The translations under genes and the position numbers were made by a program. Source: Limonium bicolor (taxonomy: Eukaryota; Streptophyta; Magnoliopsida; Caryophyllales; Plumbaginaceae). Taken from it: a stretch of 64,000 bases of DNA. The stretch's first letter is position 1. Each line of letters begins with the position of its first letter. The notes beneath the pieces are model-generated. The model saw only the letters and a program-made list of their open reading frames with translations. It did not search any database and was not told the DNA's origin. Shown piece after piece: positions 45,501 to 58,130 of the stretch. The stretch is from assembly GCA_023374045.1 (NCBI GenBank), contig CM041779.1, positions 272,710,062 through 272,774,061 of the forward strand, in the 5' to 3' direction.

Positions 45501-47625
45501 AAATTCCTAATAACCTAAGGTTTGTACTAAACTCCTTTTAGTACCCCCAAGTTTTTGGAAATCACAATACCACCCCAAGTCTTATAAATCTTTTACAATT
45601 TAATAAGTATCTTATTATAAGGTAGTATTTTAATTTCTAAAATTCTCCAAAGTTGGTCAAAGTCTCCTATATAGTCAACTTTGACCTCTAATACCAATTG
45701 GGACTCAAACTTTCGGTAATTACCAACAATACCCCATACTTTTCTATTTTTACAGTTTTGACCCAAAACTTTATAAAATGTCATAATTTTTATTAAATTT
45801 ATTTAAAAAGCCTAAATTGCTCTAAATTAAGCCCACGGCTTTCTAAATTCCTAGTAATTACGAATTGGCCCCAATTTTAATTATAAGCATAAATAAAACT
45901 AAATAAGCTTATAAACTTAAATTAAAATGGCCTAATGACATGGCCTTATTACAATCTTGAACTTGCAAAATAAATTACACAATAAATGTCTCAAAATATA
46001 GCATGTATATTCGGCCTCACTTAGGTTTAATTATTTTTCCACATAATGTCATAATTTGACCATCATGTTAATTAAATCCCTTAAATGACTAGCTTAATTT
46101 ATCTTAGCCATTTTTTTCCATTTTTAGGTCAATATGACCTATATATATATATTCACTCTCGGCCATATATATGTATATGCTTAAAAATTACAAAAACCAT
46201 AAGTTTAAGGTGTTTATACCTTGATTAAGCCTTGTATGCTCTCGGCCACTTGTAGGAAAAATCACCACTTGATTTAGACATGTTTAATACACAAAAACAA
46301 GATATGGTTACCCTCCAAGCTTGAGCTTAACCATAAGGGGTAATTAATGTAAGATTTAAGGCAAAAATCACCTTAAAAATGCAAGGGAAGTTCTAGGTAT
46401 TTTCGACCTGAACCAAACACACCACAAGGTGTTAGATCCACCATATTGACATAGGAAATAGTTAGATCTCGAAATACTACCTTGTTATTAGGTTTTACCT
46501 TGGAAAAATGCCTTAAAAGAGAGTATTTCTCTTGGATCTCGGTCACCCTTGCTCCAAATGGCTAACCAACAGATTCCACATGAAAAGGAGAAGAATATGA
46601 GGCTATGACCAAAGTTTCACAGCCAAACTCGAAGGGAATCAAAAGTTATGAGCTTAAGCACATTTTTACCTTAAAATGTAGATTTGAACAACCTTGGTCC
46701 CTCTACTGGTCTCAACCGAGTTTAGCTCTTGTTCTAACCTTAGAACACTGAGAATAAGCCATAGGAATTGATGAGCCACGAAATTTAGGTGTTGGTAGTG
46801 AAGAGATGAAGAAAAAGGGCTAAAAATGACATTAAAACACTTACCTTAAGGACTTAAGAGCTAGGTTTGCCTTCCATGTTCAAGAGCAAGCTTTGAGAGC
46901 TTGATAGGAAGGGAGGGCTCGGCTGGGATGGAGGAGATCGGACAAGGAAGAAGGAGGAAGGAAGGAATGATTGAAAGAATTTGAAATAATGTAAAAGTAA
47001 GCTTAATTTTCAAAAAGTAATGTATTAGGTAGCATTATTGTCAATCAAGGAATTATTTTGCCTCCTCTCTTATTGCCGCCAGCCGGCTGCCATGGTCCAA
47101 GTGGGTCAATTAGTTGACCATTGACCATGCTTGGTCAATATTGACTCATGCGGGCCCTACTTAGGGTTTTATTAATATTTTAATAATAAATTCGTAAAAA
47201 TTCGTAAATTTCTGGGATTAAATTCCTAATATGATATATATGATTATATATCATATTTAAGGATAATTATAATTTTTTAAGCCCATTAAAAATCAATTTA
47301 AAAGGCAATCTCACAAAAACGTGCTTTAAGGAGTTTTAGCGCACATTTTTGTGTCACAGGGTGTTCCTGAGCTTAGTTCTCCTTGAGAATTGTTTTATTG
47401 TGTTCCTTACTTCATTATAATACCTAGGAATCCACTTGGGTCCTACTTGGGTCATACAATCTTCATGGTGTCTTAAAGCACATTTTTTGGCTTTACCGAT
47501 CTTAAGGCGTGTTTTGCCTTGTTGTGATCTTTTAGATTGTTCCCCAATAATATTTAGATGTTTAATAATCATCTTAGATCATTAATAGATCATTTAATTA
47601 TATTTTAAGATTAGGGGTATTTTCA
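42599..47625 (-). repeat. Solo LTR of a Tekay-related family, 5.0 kb
   Basis: The segment has TG...CA ends in the Tekay pattern: TGTAACACCCCTACTC on the left and TTAGGGGTATTTTCA on the right, the sense start being TGAAAATACCCC. It is flanked by the 5-bp TSD TATTA (42,594-42,598 and 47,626-47,630). No internal region, primer-binding site or protein motif occurs within it, so it arose by LTR-LTR recombination or is a single LTR left behind. Motifs such as GTGCTTTAAGGAG and GCACATTTTTGTG near its sense start recall the Tekay LTRs of this window. The part 44,300-46,200 is very AT-rich. Confidence 0.87.
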
Positions 47626-48276
47626 TATTACACATGGCTAGCGAACTTACTCCCTGAGTGTTCATGAAAAATTAAGTGATGGACATGCTGTGAGGGATCC
47701 CCAATATCATTACACTTCTCAATTTTTGAGGCTATAAAGTGTGGGGGCAGCTTAGTCTTTCTAATCTTCCAATTGAAAGGGTACAAACTCATGTCTATCA
47801 CATCTTCCTCTTTAAATGATTTTGTTCCTTCTCTGAAAGTTTTTTCCCATTGTTATTCCTTACCAACGTCATCTCCTCCAAGGACTGCCTCTTCCTTCGA
47901 ATTTCGCCTCCTAAATTTCAAATATTTCAGTCATCCCTCAAAATTTTCTTTATGCTTTAAATCTCTCTGCATCATCTCTTGCTGTAGCTGCTCATTGCTT
48001 TCGAAGATCCTCTCACTGATCAATGTGGTCAATCTTTCCATCATATTTTCCAATTTCCTCAATTTATCGAAGAGATATCTTGAGTTCTTTAGCTTGAATC
48101 ATTGGTAGTTTTTCTTATTCTCGAAAGCATCTTACTCAAACTTGTAACTACAATCACAAAATTAGATGTTTCAGATTGAAGAGTTCTTCGATGATTTTGA
48201 TGAAACTTCTTGATTCTCTACTGCATGGGTATCATGGTTGGCTTTCGGCTGATCGTTTCCCACAGACGATGTCAAA
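47626..48276 (-). pseudogene. Tat-type gag N-terminus and leader
   Basis: On the minus strand SLYPFNWKIRKTKLPPHFI followed by GDPSQHVHHLIFHEHS matches the start of the capsid region of Tat gag (LPPxFxxPxIxxYxGxGDPxxHV). Reading continues left after the solo LTR at 42,598. Upstream, near 48,252-48,270, the minus strand reads ATCGTCTGTGGGAAACGATC. This resembles the region after the primer-binding site in many Tat elements, which begins TGGCGCCGTCTGTGGG. Confidence 0.62.
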
Positions 48277-48976
48277 TGTAAAAGTATATCCTAAACCCTA
48301 ACTATCTTGATTCCTAGACTATTTTCTAAATTCGACGGATTATATGTCCTTCGCAAAATCACGAATATGCACCTAGTTTAGAAAGGAATCGTGGAATGTG
48401 GAACGAACTAGATCCCACAATAACAGAAAGAGAGGTTGTGAAGGCTCATATGATGATGCAAAATTGCGAAACCCTTTATTATGAGGTTTGACTCCTATTT
48501 ATAGGCTTGAATGGTGAGCTTTTTCGTTATGTGAGGATGTCAAATACAGTCTATCATTTACAAGGGGATAGCCTACATTTATAAGTGGACAACATGTCTT
48601 TTCCAAGTGGTTTTATAAAAAAACACAATCGCCCTTTTATCTTCTCTTGGCCTACATATTCTTATCGAAAACTACCGCAAATGGGTCATTGTCGTCGTTT
48701 GACTGCTTCTGGACTTATCTTGGTCGTCCTTAAGCGTATCATTCGCCTTTTTACAATACTTTGCTGACCTTTAGTCAGTGTCTTACCATTCTTTCTTGTT
48801 AGGTCGGTGACATCACTATGATTCTCTCTTGAATTTAGAAGGCAACCTTGATGATCAGTCTTCAAAGAAAACTTCTGAAAATGTTCCAAATATGATTTCC
48901 GATAATGTCTTCGGAAACTGACTCTTTCTTCTGGATCGGTATCCATACAATTACTATTTATGTATAATTATTGACA
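48277..48976 (-). repeat. Probable 5' LTR of the Tat-type element (0.7 kb)
   Basis: Edges are inferred from TG/CA ends: the sense strand starts TGTCAATAATTATAC at 48,976 and ends TACTTTTACA at 48,277. A TATA box (CCTATAAATAGGAG in sense) lies near 48,492-48,505. No second copy is seen in the window, so the edges are tentative. Confidence 0.5.
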
Positions 48977-49547
48977 AGTAAGCTACCAGCGCAAATAAGC
49001 CCAAGTTCATAATCGCTTTCAGAAATAACTAGCACTCATAAATAATGTATTAATAAACTACAGATGATGTGATTAAAAGAACAACACTTTCCATATATAA
49101 GGGGAAAAGGTGGAATAGATAGTCGACAATCACGCATTATTTATTAAATATCAAAAAGAGGCGATTATAAATAATTCGAACAGTAAACCAGTCCTTTCTG
49201 GCGCTGGATTCAATGGTCTTCTTGAATCAATAAATTAACGTAACAAGTGGCGAAGAGGTAATTCTCCTGGAAAGAATAATGGGTCCATGACTTGACTTGC
49301 GTCATACATATAATGTAATCAATGAGCACCTTCGGCAACTTGACAATAAAAAAAAGGCGACAACTCCACCCTTTCATTGACACCCATGCACTCTTTTGTG
49401 CCGTCTCTTGTAAGTCTTCCCGATATAGCTGTTGTTTCAGCTGTTTCGCCAATATTGGCTTCCCTGACCACGTGGAGTCTTGGTACAGAGACATCAACGT
49501 TCAGTACGTGTTATGGTTGGCTTAGAATGATAGCTTTATCCAGTTAA
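48977..49547 (-). other. Downstream region of the lipase gene, no gene recognised
   Basis: The stretch follows the lipase stop codon and may hold its 3' untranslated region. A 95-codon open frame (49,210-49,497, minus) overlaps this region but shows no known family motif, so I do not call it a gene. Confidence 0.5.
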
Positions 49548-52500
49548 TCAGGTACCGCTCTCACATTTTGCTTCCAGTACTTGCAGCAATGCTTGCTGGC
49601 ACCTGTATGTATGCATATATATAGCTAAAGGCATTATTCTCAACAACAACAAAAAACATTGCCCTGCAAATTGAAAGTAAAAGAAATTCAATCGATGATT
49701 ATTTTTGCTACCTCCATGGCAAATGGTCAAGAAACATGGAAGGAGAAATGGGTATGTCTTTGAAGCTCTCTCTATTAGCAACAATAGCTTTATATGCTTT
49801 CCCCTGAGGTCCACTGTCTTTCCATAGAGACGGGTGGCAGAGGTCTACGTTTCTATGTATTCGGATTAGATGTATTACAAGACCAGGGAGGTATACTTCA
49901 GAGGCATCACCCTCGGCCTTGCAATCAGATGATGGGACATGTTCCATGAATTTGATAACTGGATCAACTGTGGGGGTTTCTTCTGAACCAAAAGGGTTGG
50001 TAAAATTTTCTACAGAGATCTCACTGGGACTTGCCCCATAATCACTTCCTTCCACCATTAGAGCCTCATTTAGAGGAGAAGAGTCTTCATCTGGGTCAGC
50101 GTTCCCTGCGATTACCGATAATAAACAACTTACCATTTCAAAAGGAAGAGTGGCACACCGGTATATAGATAGGGAAGAAATGACTACCTTCAGCGTCAAT
50201 CTTACAAGGACAACTTTGCCAGTTTTGGTCATTGGTATCACCATTTGTCAACTGGCCATGTTGATCATCATCATGATCTATAGATTTATTACCCATCTTT
50301 TTACTTTGATACTTGCTCACCTGAATAAACAGACGAGCTAATCTGTATGTCATAGTTGCATCAGTTGTCTTATCTCGGGATACAGCAGCAAGTGCAGCTG
50401 CACGAAGCCTGAGAATTGAATTAACTGAAAGGAACGATGAAAATTCACTGTCATGAACAATGCTGCACAGATTTAAGAATTTAATTAATCACTCATTCCA
50501 GTAGACCAGATTACCAAATAAAAAGGGGCATTAATATCACTAATGTTTTTCTTTATGACCAGAATTACGGGTTTACCAAGTAATGAAGCTGGAGCAAGCT
50601 TCTGCTATGACTGAGTCCACACATGGAAGAGGTCCATAGGAATAAACATGTAGATCCGGATATCTTTTATACAGCTGAAACATCATGCAACAAGGACAGA
50701 GTAACCGCAGCGAACTTGTACAAATATTGCAGTAAGCAATGAAGACCAAAGTACATGTACCGCGTAAACAAGGGAGGGAATTCAACAGGATCCGCAGTTA
50801 GTTACTGACAGCTCACAATTATAGTACATAAGAATGCATGGCGGTATGGAGGTAAGACAGGTAGGTCGAAGGAGTGTTTTTAGTTCCTTGTTTATACTCT
50901 TTTACAGCTTGGTGGTGGCCTAGACCGTAAATTATGAAAAAAAAAACAGGAAGAATGATAAAAGGATCGGACATCAGTACCCGCAGTCCTAAAACTGCAG
51001 CAATGGCACCCCCAAGAGAATGGCCAACTATGCGAACTGAATAACCCTCACATTCACATCCAGGTCTCATCAGTGAGGAGAGGAATCCACCTGATGCCGA
51101 CTCAACATCATGATCTTCATCTGCATCATGGAAAACAATTGGGGTCACGAAACATATTTTATGATAAATGGTATATCGGAATGTTCACTTGGGTTAGTAG
51201 GGACACAAATAATCACCCGCATTGCTTCCATCAATTTGCTTGAAAAGTTCACGAGCAGCCTCAATAATTCCGGAGTGCCCATAATGAGGGAAAGACGAAA
51301 TCACATGCTGCCTCACACGTTTGTCAATTTGGTCGCTACTGTAAACCATTATTAGCACAGACTTACGTTTAAACACTTCAAAACGATTGCCCTATCTAGG
51401 TTTCAGCACTTTCCTAATGAAATAGACATAATGAACCACCAAGCATGAAGAAAACCATAACCGTTGGCACATTCACCCTGCATGTACTAAGGTGTCAAGG
51501 ATGTTAAGAAGATAATGCACCAGATTTCACTTGCAGAATCTGCAGGGAAATCTAAAACGTAAAAATTATAAGTATCATCAATGCATGTTGGTTTATATGT
51601 TTGGCTATGAGCCCTACAAACAAACGGCGGTGGGGGAAGCTATCAGCTACAACTATGACAACAAGTAATGGCCCGTTTGAATTTATCTATCAGGAATTAC
51701 AGGACGGCAGAAGATATTTTTTCGTGTCAGGATTGGTTAGGGGAACCACCACTCTGCTGTTGATTCCACTCCTACAAAATGATTATTTTATTCCTCTTTC
51801 CTCACAACGTGCTTTTACTGTTTCATAGACCCTCTCCTTACTTCTCTCTTCCATGTAAATATTGTCGTGGACGCTCTTACCTATCAACAGAATGCTAAAG
51901 CAGAGCACTAATGCCAAACTGGCACAGAGAGGAGAGTGGCACATGTGTCAGGGAGAGAGAGGGAACTAACTTTATTAACCCATCCAAGTCCTCCGGGTTG
52001 AATGAAGATTCTCTGCATAAACCATCAGTAATTAGGTCTTCTGGTGTCTCAGTGCCACGTACAGAAATAACTACAGATTTCAGGTGATGCAGAACCACAA
52101 TGAAGTAAGCAGCTTCACACTTGGCCTGAAGGAAAAAATAGAAAAGATCACAATCATTCCCAGAGCCAGAAATTCAAAAAATGGGACATAAACAACAAGG
52201 CCACTCATCAAGGTCACATAGAAAATTGTGCCTAATCAAGGAAGGTTTTTCTCTTAACTTCAGAAATCTGGTCAATTGACAAGGGTGGCAAAAACTGATG
52301 CTGTCACACCCACACTGGATACAATACAATAATGGCAAAAGGGTATTCTTTATGATAGTATCAATTATTGAGACTTATTTAGCTAATGAACATCTCATAA
52401 CCTGGTTAGTTTCCTGCCACACAAGTCAGTGCAAGCCTAAAGAACGATGGATTCTTCCCGAGAGATTTTATTTTCGTCACTGTTCCATGCATCCTCTCCC

Positions 52501-55500
52501 ACATTACATCCCTTTCAAAATTGTGTCTCATGACCGACTGGTGAATCTAAGTATAAGTGATTCAAACCAGGACAGGACAGGACGGAAAGGAGATTGGTGG
52601 TAGAAGTGGAGCAATAGTTATGGCTAAATGAGTTCAAGCATGGAGAATCAGAAGGGAAGAACACCGTAAGCATATTATAGTCCTTCTAAAGCACCAAGCT
52701 AAAGTTATATTTGAATCAAGAGAGGTAAGGGAGAAGATAGAGAAGAACATAGATAAGATGCCAGAAAGGTTAGTATGGCACAAATGGGGGATAGAAGAAA
52801 CAGATTATCCAAGGCAAACATGTCTGATGCTATGGGGTCTCCAATCTGGGGCAAGGGAGGATAACAATCTGTTGAACATCACATCGGTAGTGGGAAAGAG
52901 GCTGAAGTGCAATGCCGGGATCAGATGGGGTACTATCCAGGGTCATGGTTGAAACTATGAAAATGGAAAGGTTGATAAAGGTGTATGGGCCAAATAAAGA
53001 GCAGGCAGATTCAAGGTCAAAGTGGTGGAAGAGCCAGAGTGGGATAACAAGAAAGGTGCTGGGAAATCAATGTTGGAGTTTGATCGGAGTACACCAACCG
53101 GAAATCCAAGGGCAAAGGAGGAGATTAAAAATCGCCTTTGTCAAAGCCAATGATGGGTGATGCCAAAGAATACAAATCAGACTTGGATTGCTTTAATTCC
53201 AAAGAATGAAGGGGCAAAGAAGCTATAAATTTCACCCTATAGAATGGTGGGCAGCGTGTATGAGGTAATTGTTGAATAGGCACCATTAACCTAGGAAATA
53301 GTGCATTTATTATTTTAGTAATTAATTAGGTTCTTATGTCTGTCCAGCATGTAATTAATTGCACCTGTATTTCCTAGACAGACACTTCCAAAGTGTCTCT
53401 TCCCTTTGTTTATCTAGACCCTTCCATAGGTGCCTATAAATAAAGGGTTGTATATCTCATTTCAGATCATCAACCAATGAATAAAATACTCAATAAACTA
53501 CATGGTATCAGTGCCTAAATCTATCCTCTCCTCTCTCTCTCTCCCTAGCTGTCGCCAGCTTCTTCAACCCTGACACTACACACCACAACCTCCTCTTCAA
53601 TTTCTGGTTACGATTCCAGCACTAAACCAACTTTTTTTTTGGTAACTTCACACTATTTTGGTGTTCCTTTCTCCTGCGGTGCTTTCAAATCACTTTGTCC
53701 TTGGTGCATCTCTAATCCTCCTGCACCAACTTTATCTTCCAAGTGTGACCGCCCCTCTTTATTAACGCAGTGTAAGTCTCTCCACTAAGGATTAAATCAT
53801 GTCAAAGGAAGCTACTTCAAACTATGGATGTGTGAATTTTGCCTCTTCTACATATGACAACTTTGCTACACCCCCTCATCATTATCTCAAGAAGAAATAC
53901 AACAACTTAGAGCAATGCTGCAATCTCATCGAAACCCTAATGATTCTGGTCATAGCTCTCTAGCTCTGCAAGGTAAAAATCTCTACAATTTTTTGTAAAA
54001 ATGGTTTAGGACATATTACTCTACTCCACATTCAAATTGGATCTCTTGGATCCAGGTGCTACCTCACATATATTGACCTCACAACGTCACTACTGCTAAT
54101 GGCACGTCTACACGTGTTTCTGGACACGGAAATGTCATACGTTCTGACCAACTACATCTAAAAATACCTTACACGTTCCAAAACTTGCCATGAACGTTGC
54201 ATCTATCCTCAAACTAACTACTGACCTTAATTGAGTTGCTATTTTCTTTCCTCCATGGTGTATCTTGTTGGATCTACACATAGGGAGGACAACTATAACT
54301 ACTAAGCAGCGGGGTGGACTGTACTACCTTGATATACCTGCTGCCTTGAATTCCTCACCCAAAGCCCTTGCTTCTACCACTACTAATACCCATACTATCT
54401 GGTTCCATCCCGCCAGAATTTAATGGAACGTTTACCCCAGTTCGTATAGGTGTCTCCCAACATTTTCAACCAGTCCAAACCAAGAATTATATCCACCCCA
54501 GAAATATTAAATGGTAAATAGTCCAGAGTAAAATCAGCCTCTTGCAACTGCAGTTTAAGGCCCTTACTGATTCCATTACTAAAAATCATTTCACCATTTC
54601 CGATAGTAACTCCGAAAGAGACAGTAGCATCCACCTGTAAATTCAGCTTTCGAATTAACTCCTCCTGAATAAAGGGATTGAGTACCACTGTCAACCGGCA
54701 CCAAAACTTTTTCATTGATTAAACATCCCACAAGATTCATCGTACGCCTATAGGAGATACCCAGCAAGGAAAGACGGGATAGCTCCGCCTGAAACCTCAG
54801 GAGAATCGCCCTTTTGCCCATCATCGCTAACAGGAGAAATAGCGAATGCTTCCTCTCCTCCTCCATTGTCGTCAATAATAACGGGAGGCCAGACGTTTTA
54901 GGTTTGTGAGTTTGACTCCATTTATCACTGCAATGAAAACACAACCCCAGAGTTTCCTTCTCTGCATATCAGCATCAAGAACCTTGCGGAGTATCAAAGG
55001 ACGGCTGATAGAAGAACATATAGTATCTGGGATTCCAAATTCCAGAGCAATCGAAGGCGTGGAGTGGATGGAAGAAGTCTTGGAAAAGTTTACTCACTCA
55101 CCCTGGTACCACTACCAGTCGCCGCGTCGGATTTGGCCCATAGGGAGGATTTGATCCTGTACCTGAATTAAATCGATCCCGATTGGACGATTGAACTGCT
55201 GCTACTTACGTAAACTCACAGAAGCACCCTTCCAATACCAACATTACAGCTGTCATAACAACCTTCCTCTCTCTATAACAACTTCACAAACAGCACACAG
55301 ATAACAGAGTCTAATGGGACTAACACTAATGGAGGCTAACGTCTAGAATAGACCAATCCAACTCTCCTATCAATGTGCAACTAAACTCAGAAAAGCAAGA
55401 TGAACTACCTGTTTCACCACAGTGGATTAGCAGAAATTCAGCAAAAATTTTCAACTGGCTTTTTGTATTTTTTATTTTTTTTTAATATTTATAGGCACAA

Positions 55501-57528
55501 GGTCAAATGGACCACCTAAGTGGTAGAACAGCAAAAGCTGTAAAAAAACGAGAAAATACAAAAATCAACATACCTATCAAACCCTTGCTCAACCTTACAT
55601 GTCATGCAACTAATAAAACTTCCTTTAGCTCTTTGACCTTACCCTACTTTTCCCCTTACTGGCTTTTTACTGATACGAGAGAATTTACTGAAGCCCAATA
55701 CAGACTAATTTGAATTTTGCTCCTTCCCAGACTTTGGTTTGGCTAGGCTTACCGTTCGTCTTGCATCATCTCCCGAACCTCTCTCAACTGCTTGACGCCT
55801 TTGGATAAAACTCCTCCTCGATTCCCTGATGATCCCTTCAAGGTTGCTAAGAGCACGTCCTTCATCACAAACGGTACAACCGAGATCTTTCGCAACCCGA
55901 AGTGTTTGTCTTGCTTCGTCCTTCATGTAAGCCTCATGGGAATCGATCTCCACTCTATTAGAACAACCTACCGACTCGAACCCTGGGGGGATTCAGGTTC
56001 GTCAAAGAGGCTCCTAAGTCTTCCCCATCCGCCTCTCCCTCCTCTGGTTCAGCAATGAATTTTAGACTGGTGGTGATGACTTTGTACTTGTAGAGGTCAT
56101 GCTTGATTGCTTTAGATGGGGTGGAAATGCAGTCCCAAGAGTGGAGCTGTGTGTATGGTTGATGATTCAAGGAAGACTATGCACAAGAATGGCACTGTTT
56201 AGCAAGGCACGCTCACATACTCTAAGCCTATGTGCCTGTGTGGCCGAGGTATGAAGTCCGTGACCATCTATTCTTCACATGTGGAGTATCAAGAAATGTA
56301 TGGGAGGATCTTCTCCTATGGTGGGATATTACTTTTGTCATATTGGGAGTGGATATGTGGCTCATGTCATGAAGCGTGAAGAGGGCAGTTTGTGATTAAA
56401 GGAGGGAAAAGGCATGAAATACGATTTTCTTGTATGCTGTGTAGAGCATAGGGAAAATGAGAAATGAGATGATGTTTGAAGGCAAGACACCAGTCTTGGA
56501 TTACGCGGTGAGGATACTAAAGATACATGTCAAGAATTGGACAAGAGTGTGGTGGAAGGACTTCCCCATCCATTCTAGTGATTTCTCTAGAGATCAGAGC
56601 GGAATCAATAGGTCAGCTTGATGAAGTGTGGATCCCCCTTCAACCGTGAAGATGTATAGTTACAAAAGGTTAGAAAACAAGGAGTTCCCTTTCCCACTAC
56701 ATTCAAACCCCATATCAACAATAACTACACCATAAAAAACATTCCGTGAACTTTAGTAAAGTTAACAAAAGTGATATCATGACTACAGTGTCCGTGTATA
56801 ACGTGAAATCTTTGCACATTAAAGTTTTAAAAGCTTAGAGGCATTGTGTGACCTGATTTACTCGTCCTCGTCTGAGAGCACCTGGAGATATATTAACATA
56901 TCTGAGAAAAGCGGCCGCATGACCCCGCCACCAGTTATCACCATAGAGCAGAGGCCTCCTTAAAGAACAATCAAGCATCACAAGAGATCATGAGCCAAAC
57001 TTTGAGTGAGAGATGACAGCATTTAGTTGTCTCAAGTAACTGAGAAAACGAAAGCAGAAATAAAAACTAATGAACTTTTTAGCTGGATATTAACTTTATC
57101 TTTTCCACATCTTACATGTTTATTACAAAAAGATCTGTATGAGCGTTTTCTGAAAAATGATTGGAAAATGGTTTGTCTTCTACTGTTCTTACACTATCAC
57201 TGTTACTAAATGACCTTACAAGAAAGCACAGGTACATACCTACGACGACTCCATACACCAGTAAAAAGCCCTTGCCTGTGGAGCCATAGGCAAGGAAACA
57301 AGACAGGATTTCTCCCAACGTCAAGTAGAGGACCCTGCTTAAAACACCACTCAAATTTGAGCGACGTCCATAATAAAAGGTAGATGAAAGAGTTTCAAGT
57401 ACATACTGTGTAAGCTGCTTCAGCAAATGGATGAAATCTAGTTGCTTCCAGAATCTTTTCTTCAGGTGCAATGTTACACCCTTCACCAAATTCTGGCAAC
57501 TTTGTTTTCGTTTCCAACAATGCCAATC
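49548..57528 (-). CDS. Class-3 lipase, sn1-specific diacylglycerol lipase-like (C-terminal 519 residues in ten exons; 5' exons not seen)
   Basis: The family hydrolyses acyl esters of diacylglycerol. Exons in sense order are 57,528-57,407; 57,334-57,240; 56,958-56,853; 52,125-51,971; 51,338-51,217; 51,120-50,981; 50,674-50,577; 50,462-50,188; 50,105-49,712; 49,602-49,548. All introns obey GT-AG and every phase joins, giving an open frame ending in TGA. Key blocks are GCNIAPEEKILEATRFHPFA (exon 1), DNWWRGHAAAFLRYV (exon 3), VVISVRGTETPEDLITDG (exon 4), HYGHSGIIEAARELF (exon 5), the nucleophile serine in VGHSLGG (exon 6), YGPLPCVDS with a probable catalytic aspartate (exon 7), and LPGLVIHLIR with a probable catalytic histidine (exon 9). 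It resembles the Arabidopsis At1g05790 type as I remember it. Any N-terminal membrane part must be encoded beyond the copia insertion. Intron 3 (4.7 kb) is filled with transposon remains. The gene looks intact over what is visible. Confidence 0.9.
52680..53269 (+). pseudogene. LINE (L1-like) fragment, part before the reverse transcriptase
   Basis: It lies inside lipase intron 3. Near 53,190-53,268 the plus strand gives WIALIPKNEGAKKL, a stop, then YRMVGSVYEVI. This matches the block xxALIPKxxGAxxxxDFRPISLVGSxYKxI at the start of plant L1-type reverse transcriptase. The upstream 500 bases may be the linker between endonuclease and RT but show no firm motif. The copia LTR begins exactly after this block. 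Confidence 0.55.
53270..54410 (+). mobile_element. Copia element fragment: 5' LTR, primer-binding site, decayed gag-protease
   Basis: The LTR (53,270-53,502, TGTTGAATAGGC to AAACTACA) includes a TATA-like CCTATAAATAAAG. It is followed by TGGTATCAGTGC, an initiator-Met primer-binding site with one mismatch. Downstream, broken frames show copia protease words (the region reading SWI.., TTANGTSTRVSGHGNVIRS). The element stops near 54,410 without RT or 3' LTR. The LTR interrupts the LINE fragment. Confidence 0.75.
54395..55160 (-). pseudogene. Ty3/gypsy gag tail and aspartic protease fragment
   Basis: The minus strand shows a knuckle-like CFHCSDKWSQTHKPK, then the active-site loop VPVDSGTQ, and, after a frame change near 54,680, FIQEELIRKLNL, GNGEMIFSNG and the flap-end block DIILGLDWLKMLG. 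This order is that of the gag-protease junction of plant chromoviruses such as Reina, where the knuckle reads CxRCDExWxxxHxCK. The fragment is bounded by the copia remnant on the left. Confidence 0.75.
55161..56140. other. Intronic stretch with weak, unassigned open frames
   Basis: It contains a short T-rich tract near 55,460-55,490. An open frame on the minus strand (55,705-55,953) includes LRVAKDLGCTVCDEGRAL, which may derive from a LINE or other element; I cannot assign it. There is no lipase exon here that I can recognise. Confidence 0.45.
56141..56640 (+). pseudogene. LINE (L1-like) 3' end, zf-RVT region
   Basis: Broken frames on the plus strand give WLILQGRLCTRMALFSKA, then RDHLFFTCGVSRNVWEDLLL, then RNEMMFEGKTPVLDYAVRIL. 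The zinc-binding C-terminal region of plant L1-type reverse transcriptases has the pattern HLFFxCxxSxxxW followed by WxxRNxxxF. Together with the fragment at 52,680-53,269 it may be one LINE split by later insertions. Confidence 0.6.
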
Positions 57529-57650
57529 CTGAAGTTTTACAAGCACGCAGTACAAGAAATAAAAAATAAAAAAACCTTACACACTTTTGAAGACAATTTT
57601 AAACCTTAAAATATAAAGATGAAAAAAAACTCAGTTAGCCGAAAGCAGAC

Positions 57651-57912
57651 TGCTATTGTGCATTATATTGAACAGGCATTTAGGAAATATTATTTCTCTG
57701 TAATTAATAGTTGTTAGGTGTCTGTTCGGTTGCTATTTATTTGTTTGTATCTGTTCAGGTATTATATTAATATGTGGCTCTTCAGATGTACATTACCTAG
57801 ACAGTCCTCTCTAGAAGTTTCCTAGAACTCCCCATCTCCTTAGTAGTTCCTATTTAGGGTTGTATGTCTCTGAAATAATACAAGCAGATACAAATAATAC
57901 TACAGAAAACTA
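57651..57912 (+). repeat. Copia 5' LTR
   Basis: It starts TGCTATTGTGC and ends GAAAACTA. It shares long words with the 3' LTR, such as GATGTACATTACCTAGACAG and CTAGAAGTTTCCTAGAACTC. Divergence from the 3' LTR is visible, so the insertion is not recent. Confidence 0.85.
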
Positions 57913-57914
57913 TA

Positions 57915-57926
57915 TGGTATCAGAGC
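57915..57926 (+). other. Primer-binding site, initiator tRNA-Met (copia)
   Basis: TGGTATCAGAGC, two bases after the LTR end, is complementary to the 3' end of initiator tRNA-Met. Confidence 0.92.
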
Positions 57927-58130
57927 ACTTTGCTCTCAGCTGTGCCTCTCTTTTCCACTAGCCGTCATCCACCCCTAACACTAACCTAAGGGTGCCATCA
58001 CCCTAAATCTCCCATCCCCAAAGGGTGTCTTTGCCCTAATCCTCTACTCAAAAGTGTCTCTACTTCTTCATTTTAATCCTCCAGAAGTTGTTTGTGTTGT
58101 TGTAGCTGCCAGATCTTAATCCTCTCTACA

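Noticed and set aside
49210..49497. 95-codon frame downstream of the lipase
   Set aside because: No family features; probably the 3' untranslated region or intergenic sequence.
51601..51828. 75-codon plus-strand frame inside a lipase intron
   Set aside because: No family motif; the position is an intron of a well-supported gene on the other strand.
55705..55953. Charged 82-codon frame as a possible missing lipase exon
   Set aside because: The lipase phases already close between 56,853 and 52,125 without it, and the frame has no match to the family.
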